NCBI GenBank assembly: GCA_020637775.1
Contig: JACKJV010000002.1
Location: forward strand, 310,001-374,000
Direction: 5' to 3'
Length of the DNA: 64,000 nucleotides
Source: Brucellaceae bacterium
GTDB taxonomy: Bacteria; Pseudomonadota; Alphaproteobacteria; Rhizobiales; Rhizobiaceae
Every line of letters begins with the position of its first letter. Position 1 is the stretch's first letter. The position numbers and the translations under genes are program-made. Positions 27,788 to 36,051 of this stretch are shown here, piece after piece. Under the pieces are notes generated by a model that was not told the DNA's origin, did not search any database, and worked only from the letters and a program-made list of their open reading frames with translations.

Positions 27788-28246
27788 GTGGCGCAGGCGT
27801 TGAAGACCGATACGGAAGACACCAGGGCGGCAGGATGGACGGCCGCCATTTGCGAACAACAGCCGTTGACGGCCTTGAGCCGGTTCCGGTTGCCTGCACC
27901 GCTGCCCAAGCGGCGCGATGAATATGCAGCGGCTGTCTGCGACGGGATGATTGATCTGGCCGCTGAACTTTTCAATGTGCCCGGCCGGGAGCTGCGTGCG
28001 CCGGGCCGCAATGTCACCGCGGTCGTGCGTGTGCGCCAACTGGCCATGTATGTGGCCCATGTCGCCCTGCAATTGACCATGGGTGAAGTCGGGAAGGGCT
28101 TCGGAAGGGACCGCACCACGGTGGTTCATGCCTGCCACCTGATCGAGGATTTGCGCGACGATGCCGATTTCGATGCCGTTGCCAGCCGGCTTGAGCGCGC
28201 TGCCACATGCTTGTTCGGCCGGGCGGATGAAGATCGGAGCGCATGA
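27788..28246 (+). CDS. Stand-alone DnaA domain IV-like helix-turn-helix protein
   Basis: About 152 aa. I place the start at the GTG at 27788 because AGGGAG at 27774-27779 is well spaced for it; the GTG at 27779 overlaps that site. Residues about 80-130 (VRQLAMYVAHVALQLTMGEV, then GFGRDRTTVVHACHLIE) match the DNA-binding domain IV of DnaA, including the GRDxTTVxHA signature. There is no AAA+ domain, so it cannot be an initiator itself; it may bind DnaA boxes or act as a regulator. It is followed after one base by the DUF6456 gene. Confidence 0.85.
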   Translation: MAQALKTDTEDTRAAGWTAAICEQQPLTALSRFRLPAPLPKRRDEYAAAVCDGMIDLAAELFNVPGRELRAPGRNVTAVVRVRQLAMYVAHVALQLTMGEVGKGFGRDRTTVVHACHLIEDLRDDADFDAVASRLERAATCLFGRADEDRSA

Positions 28247-28247
28247 G

Positions 28248-29051
28248 ATGAGCCAAACCGATCTGCATTTGCTCCGCCTTCTCAGATGTTTGCGCAAGCA
28301 GGGCCTGCGCCCTGAACAGGGGGCTGGGGCGGGCAGGGTCACGCTGCCCGGACCGTCCGGCGGTGTGCTCTGCTTCCGCCGCGCAACGCTGGAAGAAGCC
28401 CGCCGCGCCGGCCTGGTCCGTCTGTCGCCCGACGGTCTGCTCCATCTTTCACCAGGCGGGCGCAGGCGGCTGGTTTCGTCAGAGAGCCTGCCGTCCGGGG
28501 AGGGGGACCGGACGACCGCGCCCGCGGGTGCCCTCCGGATCAACGCGGCGGAATCGCCGCTTGCGCTTCTCGCGCGGCGCAAGGGCAAGGATGGCCAGCC
28601 GTTCCTCACGGCGGGGGAAGCCGAGGCGGGCGAACGGTTGCGGCTTGATTGCGAAAAGGCGCGGCTCAGCCCGCGCCTGGGCCCCGCTTGGGATTCAGGC
28701 GCGGCGGCGGGCCGCGGCGGCGGCGCACGCTGCGGCCCGGAAGATCTGACTGCCGCGGCCATGGATGCGCGGCGCCGTGTCGGCAGGGCGCTCGACGCGG
28801 CAGGACCCGAACTCTCCGGCCTGTTGCTTGATGTCTGCTTTTTCCTGAAGGGTCTGGAGCAGGTGGAAATGGAACGGCAATGGCCCCGGCGTTCCGCCAA
28901 GCTCCTGCTCAAGACAGGGCTTGCGCTGCTTGCCCGCCACTACGGAACCGTTCCCCGCGCGACCCGGCCATCGCAAGCGATCCTGCACTGGGGGGCTGAG
29001 GATTTCAGGCCCGCATTGCGAAGCGGGGGCGGACAGGATCAGACCGGGTGA
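28248..29051 (+). CDS. DUF6456 domain-containing protein
   Basis: 267 aa from the ATG at 28248, one base after the stop of the DnaA-like gene, so translation is probably coupled. The N-terminal third looks like a winged-helix-type segment (LLRLLRCLRKQGL, LVRLSPDGLLHLSPGG). The C-terminal domain (ESPLALLARRKGKDGQPFL through WPRRSAKLLLKTGLALLARHYG) is the DUF6456 region found in Rhizobiales. The function is unknown; a DNA-binding regulator is plausible from context. It ends tail-to-tail with sufE. Confidence 0.8.
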   Translation: MSQTDLHLLRLLRCLRKQGLRPEQGAGAGRVTLPGPSGGVLCFRRATLEEARRAGLVRLSPDGLLHLSPGGRRRLVSSESLPSGEGDRTTAPAGALRINAAESPLALLARRKGKDGQPFLTAGEAEAGERLRLDCEKARLSPRLGPAWDSGAAAGRGGGARCGPEDLTAAAMDARRRVGRALDAAGPELSGLLLDVCFFLKGLEQVEMERQWPRRSAKLLLKTGLALLARHYGTVPRATRPSQAILHWGAEDFRPALRSGGGQDQTG

Positions 29052-29096
29052 ACAGGCAGTCTCGGCCCAAAGGGCAAGGCTGGCGCGCCGGGGCGC

Positions 29097-29534
29097 TCAG
29101 CCCTCCAGCCTTGTCTCCGCTTCCTTGCGGATGCGCTGGATCATCGCGCGAACGCCATTGGCCCGCTGCGGCGTAAGATGCTCGTCAAGGCCGAGTTCGC
29201 GCAATGTCCCTTCCGCATCCGTGGCGAGGATTTCGCTGGCATGCTTGCCCGAATGCAGTGCGATCATGATGGCCACGAGGCCCCGTACGATATGGGCGTC
29301 GGAATCCGCGCGCAAGGTGATGACCGGGTCCGGACCAGAACCGGCATCGGTGACCAGCCACACCTGACTGACGCAGCCCTGGACCTTGTTGGCGTCGTTG
29401 TGCTCGTCATCGCTGATCGGCGGCAATTCGCGGCCGAGGTCGATCACGTAGCGGTATCTGTCTTCCCAATCGTCGAGAAACGAAAAGTCCTCTCGGATGG
29501 AATCGATGCTGGGCAGGGTCTTTGTTCCGGTCAT
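29097..29534 (-). CDS. sufE: SufE family cysteine desulfurase-associated sulfur acceptor
   Basis: 145 aa from the ATG at 29532-29534; two in-frame starts lie slightly upstream and none has a clear ribosome site. The active cysteine is Cys54 in KVQGCVSQVWL, the SufE signature. SufE takes the persulfide from SufS and passes it to the iron-sulfur scaffold. No other suf gene is in the window. It lies downstream of the DUF5330 gene on the same strand. Confidence 0.93.
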   Translation of the reverse strand: MTGTKTLPSIDSIREDFSFLDDWEDRYRYVIDLGRELPPISDDEHNDANKVQGCVSQVWLVTDAGSGPDPVITLRADSDAHIVRGLVAIMIALHSGKHASEILATDAEGTLRELGLDEHLTPQRANGVRAMIQRIRKEAETRLEG

Positions 29535-29706
29535 GGCAGGCATATAGCGCACCCGCTGGCGGGATTGAACAGCCCATGGCGCCCAGGTGCAAGAAAAGAC
29601 GTCGCGAAAGCGGGAAAGGCATGCGCGGAGGCGCTGCCCGGGTCATTGTTCCGGCAAGACCACCGGGCGCGTGCATGACCCGGCGGTCGTCCCGCGCGGG
29701 TGCGGT

Positions 29707-30015
29707 TCAATTGGCGACGGTGCCGGTATGGATGGTCTCGTCGGGCGCCGGCGCATTCTGGCCGATGGCCTCATAGGCCGCACGGGCAGCAACGCGGGCC
29801 CGCTCACTCACCGTCGAGATCAGCTCCCGGCCGCGTTCGCATGCTTCGGGATTGCGCTCGCACATCTGGCTCAGGTCGGTCACCATCTCGCGCACGGTGG
29901 TAACGGCCTCCACCGGGCTCGCCATATCCACAGGCGTCATGGACCCGTCTCCATCGAGGGGAATGACAAGCAGGATCAGCGCACCCCAGAATGCCAATCG
30001 CAACAAAGTGAACAT
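29707..30015 (-). CDS. DUF5330 family small membrane-anchored protein
   Basis: 102 aa with one N-terminal hydrophobic helix (MFTLLRLAFWGALILLVIPL) acting as an anchor or signal. A helical domain with two cysteines (MCERNPEACERGRELI) follows. This matches the small Rhizobiales family DUF5330, whose function is unknown. The conserved Cys pair could form a periplasmic disulfide. It is divergent from the kinase gene at 30459. Confidence 0.85.
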   Translation of the reverse strand: MFTLLRLAFWGALILLVIPLDGDGSMTPVDMASPVEAVTTVREMVTDLSQMCERNPEACERGRELISTVSERARVAARAAYEAIGQNAPAPDETIHTGTVAN

Positions 30016-30458
30016 TGAACAGCCCTTTCGCGGTTCTGGCCGCGTTTCTCGTTTTCACCGGACGCGGCTCGATGAACACGCAAGTGCTAGGGCAAGGATG
30101 CAAAGGCCGGTTTGCAGCCGGGCGCGGCATTTGACCTGTTTTTGATTCAAATCCCGCAAGAACGCCTTTATCTCAAATTCGACTAAAATCGAGCCACCCG
30201 GATACGCCCGTCGTGAACGATGCAAGTCGTTGATTTGGCGCTCGGTCCGGTCTTGCACCAGTCCATGGGCGGCCTGCCGCGCGGCCTTTCAGCGTCTTTA
30301 CGCGCCATTAACCATGATCCCGATTGCGTGTCTTTTCACCGATGGCAGGCGATATCCGCGCTTTCATCCCCGCCGGCTTATCCTTTCCTTAAAGCATAGG
30401 TGGCAGTTTCGGGTGAGCCCTCGGGCGCGCGTATTCAAGAGTATCGGGTACCCCCTCA
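30016..30458 (+). promoter_or_regulatory. 443-base intergenic region with a CtrA-type 8-mer
   Basis: This gap separates the divergent DUF5330 and kinase genes and holds no credible gene. It contains TTAACCAT at 30306-30313, the 8-mer form of the CtrA binding site known in alphaproteobacteria, about 145 bases before the kinase start. A -10-like or -35-like pair is not obvious. The rest shows no repeats. Confidence 0.4.
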
Positions 30459-32228
30459 GTGACCGAACCGCAGACACATTCACCGGACTGGAGCGAAAGC
30501 CTGAAGAGCCTCGGCGAGCGCCTGGTTCATGCCAGCGTGACGGACGCCGGCGAACGGGACGCGCAATTGCGCCTCTTCGCGGTCGCCCTTGCATCGCAGC
30601 CGTTGATCGCCTTCGCCGTTTTTTCAGCCGTATCGGGTGCTTTGCCCGTGGCCTATGTGCTGGCCATGGCCGGCCTGGCCGCCGGAACGGCGCTTGCCGC
30701 TGCCTGTGCCGTTTCGATGAGCGGAAACTCCGTATTCGCCGGTATTGCCGGCCTGCTTGTCCTGTCCGTGCTTTGCGCCACCGCCATTGCGGCGGGGGGC
30801 GGCATGGCCGGTCCCATGGCGGTCCTCGCCGCCGTGCCGGCCGCGGAAGCCTGGTGGGTGCGCCGGAGCCGCGGCGCCCTCATCACGGGTGCCGCCTTCT
30901 CTGCCAGCGTCATGGCCGCGCAGGCGCTGTTGGGCCCGCTTGGGACGCAGGCCGCGCCGGCCTGGCTCGTCATCCCGCCGCTGCTGTGGATCGCGACCCT
31001 GCTTGTCCGGCTGAATATCGCGCAAGGCGGCCACTTCAAGGCACGGCAGGAAGCCGAGGAAGCCGCGGCCCAGGCGGACCTGCTGCCCGTTGTCGTGTTG
31101 CATCTGGATCGTGACGGCCTGGTCGAAAGCGCGTCCGCAAGGGCGCGGTCGGTTCTGGGGCTGCATCCCGGTCTCCTGCTGGGGGATGGCCTCTTCAAGC
31201 GCTTGCACGTGACCGATCGTGTCTCTTGGCTGACCGCCGTTGCGGACCTGCGCGACGGCGCGTCCGGCGGCGAGGCGGTGCTGCGCATCCGGCTGCCGGA
31301 ACGCGGTGACGCCGAAGCGCCGGCCATGCAGGCTTTCCACGCCCGCTTCGCCCGTGCGCGCAACGGAGACATGATCGTCTTCCTGGCCGATGACAGCCGC
31401 AACGAGGATCTGCGCCGCCAACTGGAAACCGTACGCGAGAATGCCGAGAGCGGTTCCATGGCGAAAAACCGCTTCCTGGCCTCTGTTAGCCACGAATTGC
31501 GCACACCCCTCAACGCGATCATCGGCTTCGCCGACATACTGGACCAGGAACTGTTCGGCGGTTTCGAGGATGCGCGCCAGAAGGAATATGTCGGCCTGAT
31601 CTCCCGGTCGGGTCAGCACCTGCTATCGGTTGTCAATGCCATTCTCGATGTCTCCAAGATCGAATCCGGCACCTATGCCATTCACGCCGAAGCCTTTGAT
31701 TTCGCGGAAGCGGCGGCCATGCCCTGCTCGATTGCCGAGCAGCAGGCAGCGCCCAAGCGCATTACCCTTGTCACGTCCCTCGCGCCGAAGATGGACGAAC
31801 TTGTGGCCGACCGTCGCGCGGTCCAGCAAATCCTTATCAATCTCCTGTCCAATGCCGTGAAGTTCACGCCGGAGGGCGGTCAGGTGACCCTTGGCGCACG
31901 GCGCGCCGGCGATCATTTCACCTTCTGGGTCAACGACACAGGCATCGGCATTGCCGAACAGGATCTGAAGCGGCTCGGGCAGCCGTTCATGCAGGTCCAG
32001 AACGATTACACCCGGCAGTTCGAAGGCACCGGCCTCGGTCTCTCGCTGGTCAAGGGGCTGGTCCAGCTCCATGGCGGCATGATAGCCATCGACAGCGCGC
32101 CGGGGGAGGGAACCTGCGTTTCGATCACGCTGCCGGCAACCGGTGTCAGGAATGCGCCCCATCGCCTGCCTGACGCCGCAAGAGAGGAGGAGCGGACCAG
32201 CCATGCCCCGTATCGCAAGACAGCCTGA
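30459..32228 (+). CDS. Membrane sensor histidine kinase, DivJ/PleC-like
   Basis: 589 aa starting at GTG 30459. About six N-terminal hydrophobic helices (residues 40-190) precede a PAS-like region (about 205-315). The dimerisation domain is FLASVSHELRTPLNAIIGF, with His345 the phosphorylated residue. The ATPase domain has N-box LINLLSNAVKFTPEGG, G1 VNDTGIGI and G2 GTGLGLSLVKGL. The H-box is the PleC/DivJ type, which acts on the DivK regulator controlling CtrA and cell division. No response regulator gene is adjacent, as expected for this pathway. Assignment to DivJ rather than another PleC-family kinase is an inference from layout and the CtrA motif upstream. Confidence 0.88.
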   Translation: MTEPQTHSPDWSESLKSLGERLVHASVTDAGERDAQLRLFAVALASQPLIAFAVFSAVSGALPVAYVLAMAGLAAGTALAAACAVSMSGNSVFAGIAGLLVLSVLCATAIAAGGGMAGPMAVLAAVPAAEAWWVRRSRGALITGAAFSASVMAAQALLGPLGTQAAPAWLVIPPLLWIATLLVRLNIAQGGHFKARQEAEEAAAQADLLPVVVLHLDRDGLVESASARARSVLGLHPGLLLGDGLFKRLHVTDRVSWLTAVADLRDGASGGEAVLRIRLPERGDAEAPAMQAFHARFARARNGDMIVFLADDSRNEDLRRQLETVRENAESGSMAKNRFLASVSHELRTPLNAIIGFADILDQELFGGFEDARQKEYVGLISRSGQHLLSVVNAILDVSKIESGTYAIHAEAFDFAEAAAMPCSIAEQQAAPKRITLVTSLAPKMDELVADRRAVQQILINLLSNAVKFTPEGGQVTLGARRAGDHFTFWVNDTGIGIAEQDLKRLGQPFMQVQNDYTRQFEGTGLGLSLVKGLVQLHGGMIAIDSAPGEGTCVSITLPATGVRNAPHRLPDAAREEERTSHAPYRKTA

Positions 32229-33060
32229 TCTGGATCCGGGTCTCGCCGACGTGTTCAATGCGGCAGCAGGTTCGCTGGGTGCGTTCGTGCTGCGCAATCC
32301 TGTTGTTGTCGGTGGAGCCGCGGCATTCGCGGTGACGCTGTTCTTCGTCACTGCCAATGCGGTGTGGTACCAGCCGGGAGCCCATGGCTCGCCGCTCTTC
32401 GCCACCCGCGATTTCTCCGGCTATCGCGCGCCTGAACCCGTCGACCCGGTTTTTCAGGAAAGCCGCTCGCGCATCGTCATTCGCGATGACGCGCAGCCAG
32501 CGCGGCCCGCCCCTGTCGAGGGCGATCCCCAACTGGCCCGCGTCCAGTCCGTCCTTGCCGGGCTGAAGCTTTACGATGGCGCGGTCGACGGCCTGAACGG
32601 GCCGAAGACGCGCGAGGCGGTCATGACCTATCAACGCATCATCGGCCTTCCGGCGACCGGTGAAGTGTCGCCGCAACTCCTGGCCCAACTGGATGGCCGC
32701 ACGGTGGCGGTTGCAAACATACCGGACAATGTTTCGCTGGAGCCGACAGGCGCCGTGCCCGCGCCCACTCCGCGCCCTGACATGGTGAAGCGGGAAGAGG
32801 CCGCGCAAGCTGCCGCGCCAGCACCGGTCCCGCTGCCGGAACCGGCTGTGCTGCAGGAGGCGGCGGGGGCAGAACGGATCAAGCGCGTGCAGGCGGGTTT
32901 GCGCAGCTTCGGCAATGATCACATCGTCATCGACGGCCTGACAGGTGCCAGGACCCGCAGCGCGATCCTGGAATTCCAGACGCTGTTCGGCCTTCCGGAA
33001 ACCGGCGAAGCCGATGATGCGGTGATTTCCAAGATGCGGGAAATCGGCCTCATCAACTGA
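32203..33060 (+). CDS. Peptidoglycan-binding protein with two PG_binding_1 domains
   Basis: 285 aa from the ATG at 32203, overlapping the end of the kinase gene by 26 bases. One transmembrane helix (about residues 25-50) anchors it in the inner membrane. Two peptidoglycan-binding repeats follow: LYDGAVDGLNGPKTREAVMTY and the C-terminal DHIVIDGLTGARTRSAILEF, separated by a proline/alanine-rich linker. It presumably links the membrane to the cell wall. The overlap suggests coupled expression with the kinase. Confidence 0.9.
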   Translation: MPRIARQPDLDPGLADVFNAAAGSLGAFVLRNPVVVGGAAAFAVTLFFVTANAVWYQPGAHGSPLFATRDFSGYRAPEPVDPVFQESRSRIVIRDDAQPARPAPVEGDPQLARVQSVLAGLKLYDGAVDGLNGPKTREAVMTYQRIIGLPATGEVSPQLLAQLDGRTVAVANIPDNVSLEPTGAVPAPTPRPDMVKREEAAQAAAPAPVPLPEPAVLQEAAGAERIKRVQAGLRSFGNDHIVIDGLTGARTRSAILEFQTLFGLPETGEADDAVISKMREIGLIN

Positions 33061-33110
33061 CACGGGCCGGCCGCGACCGGCCGCCGCCATAAACGGATAG
33101 CGGACATGCC

Positions 33111-33458
33111 ATGCGCCTGACCTCTGAAATCTGGGTGTCCGCCCTGGTGCGCCGCGTCTTCGCCCAGGGCGGTTTCGCCGCTATCGAGCGGCGGGGCGCA
33201 ATGGAAGCCGGAGCCATCTTCATCAAGTGGAGAGACAGGGACGGAGGGCTGCGCCTGTTCGCCCCGGCCCCCCAGGCCGGCTATGGCGAGGAGCGCCCCC
33301 AGGAGCGCATGTTCGTTGCCGTGGACCTGGACGGCGACCCCTTCGCCGCCGATGACCGGCTTGCCCGTGAACTGCGTTTCGACCCCGATCTCTGGATTGT
33401 CGAGATTGAGCCGGCGCACGAGCCGGAGGAACCCTTTTTCCCGGTCACGACGCCCTGA
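33111..33458 (+). CDS. DUF1491 family protein
   Basis: 115 aa, beginning MRLTSEIWVSALVRRVF and containing GAMEAGAIFIKW and RFDPDLWIVEIE, all typical of DUF1491, a family restricted to alphaproteobacteria with unknown function. It has no signal peptide or membrane segment. It overlaps the convergent DUF2336 gene by 14 bases at the 3' ends. Confidence 0.9.
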   Translation: MRLTSEIWVSALVRRVFAQGGFAAIERRGAMEAGAIFIKWRDRDGGLRLFAPAPQAGYGEERPQERMFVAVDLDGDPFAADDRLARELRFDPDLWIVEIEPAHEPEEPFFPVTTP

Positions 33459-34485
33459 GGCTTGGCGCCCGCTTGTCGTCATTGCGCGCTGCTTCGCGCT
33501 CATGGCCCGTAAACCGTTCGCGGCGCGCTGCCTCGTCCGATTCGTCGCGCCATGCCGCCACCCGGTCGCGCGCCGCATCGATGGCGGTATTCCGGTAGCG
33601 CGCCAGGAAGCGGGCCACGGAACTGCGCCGGGCGAAGGCGCCGGGCCATAGCGCGGCGGCAATGACGAAGGCTTCCTCGGCGAGCAGCGGGATGGAGCGC
33701 AGCGCCATGATAAGGCCCGCCTGGCCCTCTTCCTCCACAATGGCGGCGGCCTTCGGATGGGGCAGCTCCAGCGCGTCGGCGAGCGCGGTGGTGAAGAAGG
33801 CCGGATTGTCCATCAGCGCCGTCGGCTGCAACCGCGATTGCGGGGATTTCTGCGCAGGGGTGACGGTTTCGGGAAGCATTGGCCGGCCGGAATTGGCCGC
33901 CATGGCACCGCGCAGCGCCGCACGCACATCCTCCAGTGATCCGTTGTGGACGGCGCGTGCGGGCCTGGCCGCAACGGCCGTGTCGCGGCCGGCCGGCGAA
34001 GCGGCGGCCTGCATGGCTGGCTCGTCGATCTTCGCGGCCCCGCCCTCGTTTTCGGCTTGCTGGATATAGACCGACAGCAACGCGCGCAGCGGCGGTTCCA
34101 GATCCGTGCGCTGGGCGAGGAGGCGGGCGTGGGCGATGCCATGGCGGGCGATAAGGGGCGGGATGTCGCGCGCTTGCAGCACCGGCGATCTGGCAAGCAG
34201 GGGGGCTGCGACGCCGGCGGGCTCGTTGGCCAGTTTCCAGACGAGTTCGCGCGGGGCGAAGGCATTGCCGGCGATCATGACGGCGGCGTGCCGTTTCGCC
34301 GATTCCGGCACCCGGTCATAAAGCGCCAGCGAGAGGTCCTGGAATTGCTGTACCTCGGTCTTGGTCGGGCGCGACAGCGAGGCGAAGGCACTGGAAGACG
34401 CCCTGAAAAGCTGGCAGGCGCGGCTGCCGGCCCTTGGTGTTTCCAGCCTGCGGAAATCGTTGTTGAGGGCATTGGCGTCGGACAT
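33445..34485 (-). CDS. DUF2336 domain-containing protein
   Basis: 346 aa, mostly helical, with repeat-like segments (LSLALYDRVPESAKRHAAVMIAGN, ANEPAGVAAPLLARSPVLQ) matching DUF2336, an alphaproteobacterial helical-repeat family of unknown role. The C-terminal third is rich in Arg and Ala. It overlaps DUF1491 by 14 bases tail-to-tail. A CtrA-like site lies upstream at 34565. Confidence 0.88.
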   Translation of the reverse strand: MSDANALNNDFRRLETPRAGSRACQLFRASSSAFASLSRPTKTEVQQFQDLSLALYDRVPESAKRHAAVMIAGNAFAPRELVWKLANEPAGVAAPLLARSPVLQARDIPPLIARHGIAHARLLAQRTDLEPPLRALLSVYIQQAENEGGAAKIDEPAMQAAASPAGRDTAVAARPARAVHNGSLEDVRAALRGAMAANSGRPMLPETVTPAQKSPQSRLQPTALMDNPAFFTTALADALELPHPKAAAIVEEEGQAGLIMALRSIPLLAEEAFVIAAALWPGAFARRSSVARFLARYRNTAIDAARDRVAAWRDESDEAARRERFTGHEREAARNDDKRAPSLRAS

Positions 34486-34564
34486 CGGATCACGCTGTAC
34501 TCGTTGCCGGCCGCAGATACAGGAGCGGCCGCTTTACACATTGTGCGAAATTGCACCAAATCCG

Positions 34565-34580
34565 TTAGCAAGTTGTTAAC
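34565..34580. promoter_or_regulatory. CtrA-like binding site TTAG-N7-TTAAC
   Basis: TTAGCAAGTTGTTAAC matches the CtrA consensus TTAA-N7-TTAAC with one mismatch. It sits in the gap between the divergent DUF2336 gene (start 34485) and the small ORF at 34652. Confidence 0.45.
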
Positions 34581-34651
34581 CGCGCTCTGGCCTGATGACG
34601 GTCGTGAATGTGCCCCCGCGTATTGGTTTGGGAACCGGACGGAGACGGGTA

Positions 34652-34825
34652 ATGGCAACGATCCTGACTTTCTCGACGCACAGCCGGCCATCGGCAAGAC
34701 GGATGCGCGACAAGCCTGCAAAGGTCATCATCTTTCCCGGTGTGCGCTATGAACGCATGGCGGCGGTGATGGCGGCGGCCACGGCTTCGCAGGCAAAGAC
34801 GCCACGCAAGGCACCGCTGCGCTGA
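34652..34825 (+). CDS. Small basic protein, 57 aa, IIFPGVRYER type
   Basis: Starts at the ATG at 34652 with GGAG about eight bases upstream. The peptide MATILTFSTHSRPSARRM continues with AKVIIFPGVRYER, a motif I recall from small conserved rhizobial proteins of unknown function. It is basic, with no membrane segment. It is divergent from DUF2336 and convergent with DUF1254, eight bases apart. Confidence 0.65.
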   Translation: MATILTFSTHSRPSARRMRDKPAKVIIFPGVRYERMAAVMAAATASQAKTPRKAPLR

Positions 34826-34833
34826 CCGCCTGT

Positions 34834-35388
34834 CTATTGGAGCGGGTAGGGCGCGCAGGCCGCCCCGTCCAGCATGGCACTTGCCGCCTGGCGGTTGCCG
34901 GGATCGGGCTCGAAAAGCCTGAGGACAACCATGCCCCGGCTCAGGTCCGCTTCCACGAAGATGGAGTCGGCAAAGGCGTCCGGCAGATCCTTGCGCAATT
35001 CCACCATCTGCACCGGCGTGGCAATGGCCAGATCCAGCGCGCCGGATGAGGAATTCCTGTCATTGAAGGAATAGATGCTCTGTCCCCGGTCGTTGAAGAT
35101 GGAGACCGACCAGAAGCGCAGGTCGAGCTCCGCCGTGACATGGACCGGGCCGCCCCCCAGGTCGAAGCGGCAGGCGGCAATCGCGAATTCCGGATCATGC
35201 ACCTCGATCACCCCTGACGATGACCGCCCGGCGGGCTCGACAAGGGCGAAGTCATGCTCCGGGCCGAGCGCTGCGATCCGGCTCCAGGCGTCATTGCTGG
35301 CAAAATGGGGAACGAGCAGCAGCGCCGCGATGTGAACGATGCCTGCGCCGGCAAGCCCGAGGGCGATGGCGTGAAAGAGCCTACCCAT
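34834..35388 (-). CDS. DUF1254 domain-containing membrane-anchored protein
   Basis: 184 aa with one N-terminal hydrophobic helix (about residues 5-25). The conserved block is RFWSVSIFNDRGQSIYSFNDR, followed by FVEADLSRGMVVLRLFEPD, as in DUF1254 proteins. The start overlaps the stop of the DUF1214 gene by eight bases, and the two domains occur together widely, so they probably form a unit at the membrane. The function is unknown. Confidence 0.85.
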   Translation of the reverse strand: MGRLFHAIALGLAGAGIVHIAALLLVPHFASNDAWSRIAALGPEHDFALVEPAGRSSSGVIEVHDPEFAIAACRFDLGGGPVHVTAELDLRFWSVSIFNDRGQSIYSFNDRNSSSGALDLAIATPVQMVELRKDLPDAFADSIFVEADLSRGMVVLRLFEPDPGNRQAASAMLDGAACAPYPLQ

Positions 35389-35965
35389 CGCAGCCCTCGT
35401 TCAGGATTTGCGGCATGGCGATTTCGCGCGCGGCCGTGCTGGCGGAAATTTCCCCGTCATAGAAGGTCATCACCAGATGAAACCCTGGCGGTGCCGAAAG
35501 CGCCAGCCAGTTGCCGGGCGCGGGCCGGCGCGACACATGGATGCTGACCGAGCCGTCGCTGTTGTAGAGGACGTCCCGCGAGTGGCGCGCCGATGGCAGC
35601 AGCGGCCCGGCATGGACCGGGCGCATCCGCTGGTCCGCCACATGGACCGTCCATAGCCGCGCCGGCGGCAGGCCGCCCTCGATCCGGTAGCGGCACTCGG
35701 GGCGCAGCGGGTCGCCGGCGGTGTCGCGGCGCGCGCTGAAGGCCACGCCTTCTCCCGCACCCAGCGGCAATTCCGCGTTCCGTGCGATCCGGGCCTTGGT
35801 GTAGGGATCGGCGCCCGGCGTTCCGGCCTGCACATAGGCGATCCAGGGGCCGACCTGCAGCGCGCCCGGCCGCCATTCCGAATTCATCAGCGCCCAGACA
35901 CTCCAGCCGCCGCCGCCGAATGCGATGGCAAGGGCGAGCGCGGCCAGGATGAGGTTTCTGATCAT
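35381..35965 (-). CDS. DUF1214 domain-containing membrane-anchored protein
   Basis: 194 aa with an N-terminal transmembrane helix (residues 5-27). The C-terminal part has VLYNSDGSVSIHVSRRPAP and NWLALSAPPGFHLVMTFYDGE, the DUF1214 core. It overlaps the DUF1254 partner gene downstream by eight bases. The substrate or role is unknown. It lies downstream of the penicillin-binding protein gene's stop on the other side, which is 87 bases away on the same strand. Confidence 0.85.
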   Translation of the reverse strand: MIRNLILAALALAIAFGGGGWSVWALMNSEWRPGALQVGPWIAYVQAGTPGADPYTKARIARNAELPLGAGEGVAFSARRDTAGDPLRPECRYRIEGGLPPARLWTVHVADQRMRPVHAGPLLPSARHSRDVLYNSDGSVSIHVSRRPAPGNWLALSAPPGFHLVMTFYDGEISASTAAREIAMPQILNEGCDG

Positions 35966-36051
35966 GGGGGCCGTTTCGCAGGGCGCAAGGGGTTCTTCGG
36001 GGCTTGGTCAGGGTTTATCCGAGGCGCCTTGCCGCTGGCAAGCGCTACGTC

